From Papiliotrema nemorosa (Eukaryota; Basidiomycota; Tremellomycetes; Tremellales; Rhynchogastremaceae), in assembly GCA_032158125.1 (NCBI GenBank), contig JASKOT010000007.1:434001-498000 (forward strand): a stretch of 64,000 nucleotides of DNA, written 5' to 3'. The first letter of the stretch is position 1; each line of letters opens with the position of its first letter. The position numbers and the translations under genes are program-made. The notes beneath the pieces were generated by a model. The model saw only the letters and a program-made list of their open reading frames with translations, made no database searches and was not told where the DNA came from. This document shows positions 56,196-64,000 of this stretch, in pieces.

Positions 56196-59100
56196 TCATG
56201 CCTTCTCCCTCGATGCCCATTCTGCCCAATCGACCTGTCGGGCATGACTACCCCTTTTCACCTTATCTTCCATCTTTGTCAAATGCCGCATGGTCGGTCT
56301 CCCATGCGGACAATTCCACGGTTGATCTATAGTCCCCATGTTTCTGAGTAGATTCACCATCTGAGGATGGGATAACGATTTGCCAATCATGATTGATTTT
56401 CGACATGCTCTCATGGCGAACATTGAACGTGCTTTGGCGCATCTTACCATTTGTCCAGCTGGTCTTGCTCCATCCGATAATAGATGGAGGAGCTGTTCCA
56501 GGTCTGGAATTGATCAGCCTATAACACCCAACCCGCAGAAATCAGTGGCTCACCTTTAAAGTCGAATGTCGTCTCTTTCGACACGGGCATAGCGGACAAT
56601 GCGATCCTTTCTCCCCTCCCTGGGGCTTTATCCTCGTCTACAATCACCTCGAACCCGTTGGTCTTCAGAATATCCAGATTCTCAATCGCCACAATCTCAT
56701 CCCCCGCGGTGAGTTGTAATGGTCTGGGCTTGATCAATGCCTGAGCCTTGATCACCGTTGTCCGTTGCAACGTCTCAAAGTTGAACTTCTCGTCTGAAGC
56801 ATGTTGATCAATGATGAACAGATCATCGGACTTTTTCTTGTTCGAATCATCGTGGTTTGTTCTCAGTCGAGCAATGATGAAACCCTTGTTGAATTGACCT
56901 AAAACTTCCATCTTGGCAAAATCGGATTTCGAAATGACTCTCGAGAGAGCCTGTTCCGCTTGCGCCATGTCGCGATTTTGGATTCCCGCAGCGGCGGTCA
57001 GACTTCCCTCCGAAATGGCACTGAACGCGGTCCGCGGGGAGCTCGGCGGTCTTGCGTTATGTGATGATTTTGTGTATCGATGCTTGAGACGATCCATGTC
57101 GATGTGAAGGGTCATCTCGCCGAGGACAGATGTAGTGCTGATTTCGTCTCGATACAATCCACGAGAGCCTTGTTCCCGTAGATTTCCATGGGCCTTTCGC
57201 TCGCCGCCTGGTGTGGTTTCTATTGGTGTCTCGACTTCCTGTTCTTCATCAATGACTTCTCCGTTAAGCTCCAAATCTGTGTTTTCATCCTCCGTCTGTC
57301 GATTCATCAAGGTGTCCAGTACCGTTCGCTCCTCCACCGGTCCTCGGGCACTGTCCCGCAATTGATCTTCGTCTATACCGTCGTCGTCCTCCTGACTATT
57401 TTCGTTGACATCGGCGCCTTTCTCGACTGCCGCTGGCGGAACATCCTCTATTTCCCGCCCTTCTCCTCCACTGGAACCTGGCAACGGTTCGTGACTGATC
57501 TCACTGAAGGACTCCTCTTCTTCTACTTCTTCACTGTCGCTTGTTCCCCGCTCGACAGAAAGAGGCTGGCTAGCAAATGCCGACAGCCTTTGGCGTAATT
57601 TAGCCTTCTCAGTCGGCTCGCGTACCGTCGACAGAGACGAATTACGGGTGTACGTCCGATGTGAAGACCTGACAGAAGGTGACCAGGATGTTCTCGCCGT
57701 GTCCAGAGTCCGCTTCACCTGGCGCGGGGGACCCTCTGCCGAAGCGACCAGTGTAACTCTGTTGGAAATTGAGGTATGTTCCCGTGGAATCCGAGCGAGG
57801 CGGGTATCTGGCTCGTCTTCATCCATCGATGCCAGGTCGTCCTCGTCTTCATCGTTCCGCTGCGCGAGTACGTCCTCCGTGATTTCGTCCTCCTCAGTTG
57901 ACTCGGTGTTTACAGTCTCGCGCTGGATAGGCAAGAGCGACTGAGTAGGCTGTAAGATTTTGACAGACTGTGACGCTCCATCGATAGCGTACGATGACCT
58001 CGATGGTGCAAAGTAGTCTTCTAATGCCAATTTTAGAGCACTGATGAGATTCGCCTCGCTGTGTAGGAAGATGGTCCGTTTATCCGGGCTGACATTGACG
58101 TCGACACTCCCTGCACGTGAGCCTAGATTCAATGTCGATGACTAGACTGACCAGGTGGGACCTGAAAATCGAGAATGGCCATTGGGAATTGATTCGTATT
58201 AAAGCTTTTGTACACTTCGTTGATTGACTTGCCGACTTGCTTGAGATCGCATGGTCGGCCGTTGATATAGTAAAATTGTCGATCTGCACTGGTCCGACCT
58301 TGACCCCATGCGCCAGACGATATCAGTCCGACGACTTTGACTTGTTGAGCACTTGGCATCAGTTCCTCTTCTTCGTGAATTGAGTGAGACCACCGACTCG
58401 TGGGAGATCCCCTCGCGACGGGCCATCACGGAGTCCACCTCGACCTCGAGATCAAGTGTGATATCCTGTACTCCCTCCAGAGCCTTTGGACCCCAGATGG
58501 CAGTGACAGATGTTCGGAGAGAACCCCGTCCATCGGTCGCCAATAATGTCGTCCTTTTGCTACAAGTTAGCATGAACGCCGGCGACCAGGACGCACCCAG
58601 ACCGTCCAGCCCCTACAGCTTCCACCTTGAGTCGCACCCCACTCCGACCATCTGACGAGGCTACGCTCGCGGGCACCAGGGCGTAGGCATATAACAAGCT
58701 CAGAGCTTTGGCGTATTCCCTTTTGACTGTCCGCTCGAACTCTTTGCGCCTGACTGGGAGGGGCACAAACAGGCCAGACAGAACGATAGTCGTCCCTCGC
58801 TGTCGCATCAGAGCCTATGCCACGCCAGGGTCATTCACTCACAGGTCTTGCTATCCTTCCAGAGTCATCTTTGGTAGTCCCGTCCCTCCCTAGCTGAAGA
58901 ATAGCTGCCATAGGCGCAGTCTCCTTCGTCGCCGTGGTTACCGTGACTGATTCGCATAAAGCGCACAAAGACGACAGGGCTTCGCCTCGGAACCCAAAGG
59001 TCGATACTTCTGCGAGGGCCGATATATCTGCCAATTTAGACGTATGGTGCTTCTTGCCTTCTTCATCAGTGAAGTCCAATGTTCAAGTTCACCTATCATA

Positions 59101-59343
59101 GCCCAGTCGGCTTCGGCGATTCCAGATCCGTTATCGGCCACTTCGATCGTATCGAGACCATTATTTTTGATCCTGACGTCGATAGTAGTAGCTCCAGCGT
59201 CCAAGCTATTCTCTACCAGCTCCTTGATAGCGCCCTGTAGCTCTAGAACAACCTGTCCAGCGTGAAGCCTGTGCACCGAAGTCGAATCGATGGCTGGGGT
59301 CAATGTCAGACCGACATATAACTTTACCTTTAATTGAAGCCAT
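56196..59343 (-). CDS. PMS1: DNA mismatch repair endonuclease Pms1 (MutL family)
   Basis: Pms1 (PMS2 of mammals) pairs with Mlh1 as MutL-alpha and nicks the discontinuous strand in mismatch repair. A 16-nt exon (MASIK plus one base, start 59343) joins to [20 protein letters not shown]. The GHKL ATPase motifs are [48 protein letters not shown] and [20 protein letters not shown]. An acidic linker of about 300 residues is typical. The C-terminal endonuclease domain has [12 protein letters not shown], which is exactly the DQHA(x)2E(x)4E metal motif, plus CRKSIMIGK and [14 protein letters not shown] at 56196-56198. About six introns, mostly in the ATPase half. It lies divergent from AMD1 with 206 bp between starts and converges with the F-box gene. 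Confidence 0.95.
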
Positions 59344-59549
59344 GCTCCACTCCTCAATGGACAGAACAGGAATTTTACACCCTCTTAATTCCCGCTAGCT
59401 TGATGTGCTCGCCATGTGAAGGGGCTCGACGAGGTGGTCAAGGAGGTTTCTAAGTGGAGGAGGTGATTCAACCGGCAACAACAAAATTACAACCCTCTTC
59501 TCTCTGTTATCTCGACCTTCAACCTCATCCTCTTCGTTCACCTCTCAAC

Positions 59550-62500
59550 ATGGCTACACCTGTACAAAGCGACAGTCCTGCCTCTCCTGAGCATGCTCAG
59601 CTCACTCCAGAGCTAGACGGTGAAGCAGGGCAACACCATATCTCGCCTTCATTCGACTATCACGAAGAGAGGAGGATGCACTTGCAAGATGAAATCTGGC
59701 TTTCCCATCATCTACCTCGACTCCCTCCTCCTGCTCTCGGCGAGTCAGTCTCTTCCCTGGCCTCCTCATTCGAGGCTACCCGACAAGGCCGACAACGTAC
59801 CGCACCGGGAGATATCTCTTTGGGCGGAACATCAGTCGATGCTAGTCCCTCGGCATTCCATCCTCGACCTAACGTCGCCCCTGATGCGGATCAACTTCGT
59901 CGTCTTGCTCAACCTTGGAAGAACCCCGATGAAGAGGGAGATATGAAATACCAGAATGTTTCTGCAGCACAAGCTTTCCCAGGTTCTTCCATGATGTCCC
60001 CGTCTGGACCAGAAGATGGGGATTTGGATCCAGCTGCGACTCTTATCCACAGGACGGAACTTGATGATCAAGAACGGCTAGATTTGGAGGAAGAGGCAAG
60101 AGAGAGAATGATCAGTGGAATACAAGGTGATCTGGCGGGCCTCAGTCTGGGTCTTCCAGGTGGCCAAGGTGCCAACCAAGGCCCCAACGCCGTTCCACCG
60201 CACGAACCAGGTGAGTCTTTGTTTTACCACCATCTTTCCACATTCGAACCCTGCTATCGTCTTTGTCTGTTCATCCTGTGTCTTCTGCTGCCCGACATGG
60301 GCGGGAATCCTTTCTCTTCGATCTCCCTCACAGGCGACGCACGTTCTGCGCAATGCATCGCTGCAGACCAGCTCGTTCTTCCTCCTTTCATTCTTTACCT
60401 CACCTTCTTCACCTCGAACACGTTCATGATCACACGAGCCATGTCCTTGGAATCTTATAAACCTCCTCGTCTTGTCAGCCTGGACCTCAATGTCCGCCTC
60501 AACCATGCGAGACCATCAATTTTTCCTAACTGGTCTACGAAGCCCCTTCACCCGTCCTTCCAGTCCTGTCCTCGATGTCCTATCACCACTCTCTCCCCCC
60601 CTGACCTCTGATTCACCTCCTCCCTTGGACGAACTCGAGGCGAAAAGATTGCTGATCTCTCTTCAAATTTCCGCTTTTGCAGAACACGGCGTGGGATCAG
60701 AACTCGAAGCTCTCTAGTACGTCATCACAACTGTTGTTACATCTCTTACGGTTCGGCAAGCTGACTATCAGCGCATCTTTTGCCAAATGTCTGGAGTTGC
60801 GAGACAAATACATGGAATTATCCAACCAACGATTGGGCGATAACCCACGAGACCACGATGGTACTTTTACCGGGTTTGAGCCCGCCTCGTCAGCCGATAT
60901 CAACGGTCTTAGAGCAGACGCCGATCCTAATACTTGCGAGCCGACACCCGATCAAAATGGAAATCCACCTGCATGGAAGATCTACCCTCCACCGCCACCG
61001 CCGCATTGGCATTGGAAACCCGCTGAAGATGGTGTCAAGCCGGAACATTCAAAGACGAGCGGACTGGGCGGACCAGGATCGTCAAGCGGCGGACGAGACT
61101 CGCACGCGTTTAATTTTGCAGAGTGCGAGATTCCCGGAGCGGATTCTCGAACGTATGCACTCAACGATGAAGGGGTATTCGAGGTTTGGACCGAAGAGCC
61201 TACAGCGGGTAAAGGCAAAGAGAAGCAGAAGCTCTCTCGGGTGCCTCGACTCAAGGAATACTTTATCGACCTGGAGTATCTGCTCAACGTGTGCTCGGAT
61301 GGTCCCGCAAAATCTTTCGCTTTCCGTCGGCTCAAGTATCTGGCCAGCAAGTGGAGCTTGTATTGCTTGCTGAACGAATATCAAGAGCTGGCAGATATGA
61401 AGGTCAGTCTTTTTGAATCTCAGTGGATCCCACGAGCTGACGAGCAGGCGGTCCCGCATCGGTATGGCGTGAACGCTCATGAGATCTGCTGACGCATAGT
61501 GACTTTTACAATGTCAGAAAGGTTGATACGCATATTCATCACTCTGCCAGTATGAACCAGAAACATTTGCTGCGTTTCATCAAGTCTAAAATCAAGAAAT
61601 CGCCAAATGTGAGCTGCCCTACCTATCATTTCAGTCAATCAAGCTGAGCTTGCAACAGGAAATCGTCATCCATCGTGATGGAAAAGATCTAACTCTTCAA
61701 GAAGTGTTCGAGTCGCTCAACCTTACCGCCTATGATTTGTCCATCGATACCCTCGACATGCATGCGCACCAAGAGTTCCACCGATTTGACCGATTCAACG
61801 ATCGCTACAACCCTACTGGATCATCTCGACTTCGAGAGATCTTCCTAAAGACGGACAATCTGCTCAAGGGGAAGTACCTGGCTGAGCTGACTCAGGGTAA
61901 GCAGGAGGTCTCCTCTCGAGGCTGATCGGCTGATCCGTAGAGCTCATTGCCGATCTTGAGCAGAGCAAGTATCAGCATTCGGAGTGGAGACTTTCAATTT
62001 ATGGCCGGTAAGCTCGGAGGAGCTTTAACAAGCAACCAGCTGACCGATAGCAATGTCAACGAATGGGACAAACTTGCCAAATGGGTCATCAACCACAAGC
62101 TCCTATCACACAATGTCAGATGGCTTATCCAGGTGCCTCGGCTGTACGAAGTGTACAAAGCCACAGGTCAGGTTGATACATTTGAGGATGTCGTCACAAG
62201 TGAGCTGCCCCTCACCAGGTTGCGCCCCAAAGCTGACATGCAGACGTCTTCCAGCCGTTGTTCGAGGTCACCAAGGATCCGTCATCTCACCCTGAGCTGC
62301 ACGTCTTTTTGCAGCGAGTTGTCGGTTTCGACAGTGTCGATGACGAGTCAAAGCCGGAGCGACGGTTGTACAGAAAGTTCCCGACTGCCCAGATGTGGAA
62401 CACCAAGCAGAGTCCGCCATATTCTTACTGGTTAGCTCTTGACATTTGTCTTGTCAGCCTGGAGCTTATCATCAGGATCTACTATATGTACGCCAATATG

Positions 62501-63357
62501 GCAAGCTTGAATGCCTGGCGACGAGAGAGGGGTTTCAGTAAGTACTCCGACCGGGATGTGCAAAATACACTTCTGACTCGCAGACACATTCGTCTTGCGA
62601 CCCCACTGTGGTGAAGCCGGAGATCCCGATCATCTCTCTTCCGCCTTCCTGACAGCTCATTCCATCTCCCATGGTATCCTTCTGCGGAAAGTGCCAGCTT
62701 TGCAGTATTTGTTCTACCTCAAACAGATCGGTCTGGCAATGTCGCCCTTGAGTAACAACGCTTTGTTCTTGACATATGAGCGGAACCCGTTCAAGGACTT
62801 CTTCCGGACCGGTCTCAATGTTTCATTATCAACAGGTCAGCTTCAAAACAGCTGCATCAGTTGTGAACTGACATTTCAGACGATCCTCTGCAATTCCACT
62901 TTACGGCTTCGCATCTGCTAGAGGAATACTCTTGCGCTGCGCAGATTTACAAGCTTACACCCGCCGACATGTGTGAGCTCGCTCGAAATTCGGTTCTGCA
63001 GAGTGGATGGGAGATGCAGGTGAAGAAGCACTGGATCGGTCACAAGTGGTATCTACCCGGAGCAGCCGGTAATGACATTCACAAGGTCAGCTCATTCTTG
63101 CTTGAAGTCTGGGTCCCAGCTGATAGTAGACAAATGTGCCTACTATCCGACTTGCTTACCGACACGCTACACTCCTCGAGGAGTTGACTTTGATCAATCA
63201 CGGTCGACATGCTCCGTCCGCTACTCCTACCCATCTCAAGCCGCCGACTCCGGTCGGACCAAATGGGCCAACATCAACTGCTGCCAGGCCTAACTTGCCG
63301 ACTCACGACTCTGATGTCGGTGCGGCGGCCATGGCTGTCACTGGTGCAACCCGATAG
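59550..63357 (+). CDS. AMD1: AMP deaminase
   Basis: AMP deaminase converts AMP to IMP and ammonia, controlling adenylate charge in the purine nucleotide cycle. The N-terminal regulatory part starts [20 protein letters not shown] (59550) and, after intron(s) between about 60,210 and 60,480 that I could not resolve fully, reads [13 protein letters not shown] and [19 protein letters not shown]. The catalytic domain has [20 protein letters not shown] (zinc HxH motif), WKVDTH-type context, [67 protein letters not shown] and [21 protein letters not shown], the deaminase SLSTDDP signature. C-terminus ...[12 protein letters not shown] and a short tail to TAG at 63355-63357. At least nine introns. Confidence 0.93.
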
Positions 63358-63571
63358 GCGGTCATATGCGACAAGCAGGCATATCTCGGCCAGGGATTTG
63401 ATGGACATAGCCAGGCGTCGGTTCAGTATCTTAGCGAAGACAACATTAGCGCAGCGAACGGATCTATAGCCGCCTGATCGAGGACAATGATGCAAATAGT
63501 TCCCGTATCCAGATAGAAATGTACCCTTTACAACATGACAACCAAATTTCTCGAGATCTTTTATAGCATTC

Positions 63572-64000
63572 TCAGATTTCCTTGAGGTAATTCGAAGGCA
63601 CCAACCCGGTCCGACCGTTCCCATCTTCACATGTCCACCCTTCTAATCAGTACAGCTCATGGGAACAGATGGCGAACGCAATCGAGGTTCCCTTGACACT
63701 CACAATCTGCAGAAGTCTTTTCGATGACGTTGACTATCTGTCCAGTCTGAATGGAAAGATCGCCCGTGTCCTGATAATCAGCCTGGAGTTCGTGCTGTTG
63801 TGATACACTCACCGCTCCAGTGTAATCATATATCGCCTGAGCTTGACTTTCCGCACTGTAGACTTCCTCTTCGACAGCTACGGCCGCAACCACCGGCGGA
63901 GTACTGGCGGAATCGTTTCTGCGCGGTGGAGGGGGTAGGTTGGTTCGTGGAGAAGCTAAGCTTGGCGATGCGCGGTGTTCAACTACAGGTGCCTGTGCTA
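63572..64000 (-). CDS. SH3-domain protein, C-terminal part (Abp1-like), cut by the window edge
   Basis: Only the C-terminus is visible; the gene continues to the right. The visible part begins with a Pro-rich stretch (PRTNLPPPPRRNDSASTPPV), an acidic EEEVYSAESQAQ segment, then an SH3 domain split by an intron: AQAIYDYTG-A, (GTGAGT...TTATCAG), DTGDLSIQTGQIVNVIEKTS, ADW, and across a further intron TCEDGNGRTGLVPSNYLKEI and TGA at 63572-63574. The ALYDY motif, the Trp and the PSNY end are all in place. Pro-rich region plus C-terminal SH3 fits actin-binding protein Abp1/drebrin or a related endocytic adaptor, but the diagnostic N-terminal domain is not in the window. Confidence 0.75.

Noticed and set aside
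1..64000. tRNA genes, rRNA, CRISPR arrays, bacterial operons or intact transposons
   Set aside because: None seen on reading both strands; the window has eukaryotic gene structure with spliceosomal introns throughout. A tRNAscan or Rfam search would be needed to exclude small RNAs.

Overview
This is a eukaryotic window, almost certainly a basidiomycete yeast or fungus of the Tremellales (Cryptococcus/Kwoniella/Tremella relatives). That placement is an inference. It rests on very dense spacing of conserved fungal genes on both strands, many short introns (about 40-60 nt, GTRNGT donors, CTNAC branch points, YAG acceptors), very small first exons, and fungal protein families such as Pkc1 with HR1-C2-C1-kinase order, RTA1-like proteins, Gpt2/Sct1-type GPAT and Mdm1. 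I saw no tRNA, rRNA, CRISPR array or intact transposon.

Left end (1-2940): the 3' part of an unrecognised gene built from a repeated domain, an orphan 53-codon coding-like fragment, and a stretch that resembles part of a decayed LTR. Then come PKC1 (-) and, divergently, a CIR_N/LENG1-like protein (+). A glycerol block follows: an orthodox aquaporin (-), the intronless spliceosomal DEAH helicase Prp2/DHX16 (-), NAD-dependent glycerol-3-phosphate dehydrogenase GPD1 (-), and a divergently transcribed GPP/DOG-type HAD phosphatase (+). GPD1 and the phosphatase share a 1.1 kb intergenic region that contains a perfect CRE octamer.

Next is a proteostasis pair arranged head to head: a WLM-domain (Wss1-like) metalloprotease (-) and NPL4 (+), the ubiquitin adaptor of Cdc48. 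Both encoded proteins end in a RanBP2-type zinc finger. Downstream are an RTA1-like seven-helix membrane protein (+), BMS1 (-), an FAD-dependent amine-oxidase-fold oxidoreductase (-), MDM1 (PXA-RGS-PX-Nexin_C, +), a Ser/Thr-rich protein of unclear 5' end (-), a RING-like protein (-), a gene-poor 1.4 kb stretch, a bromodomain protein (-), ATG6/Beclin (-), kynurenine 3-monooxygenase BNA4 (+), glycerol-3-phosphate acyltransferase (-), TIM22 (+), an F-box/LRR protein (+), mismatch-repair PMS1 (-), AMP deaminase (+), and the SH3-containing 3' end of an Abp1-like gene (-) cut by the right edge.

Intron boundaries were worked out by eye from consensus signals and reading-frame continuity with conserved domains. 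Most gene ends are firm. Starts with tiny first exons, the WLM gene start and the 5' end of the gene at about 36.7-37.9 kb are less certain. The most notable points are the clustering of glycerol genes with a shared candidate stress-type promoter, the Wss1/Npl4 bidirectional pair, a GC-AG intron that splits the protease zinc motif, two genes whose start codon seems to form an exon alone, and the repeated-domain gene at the left edge.
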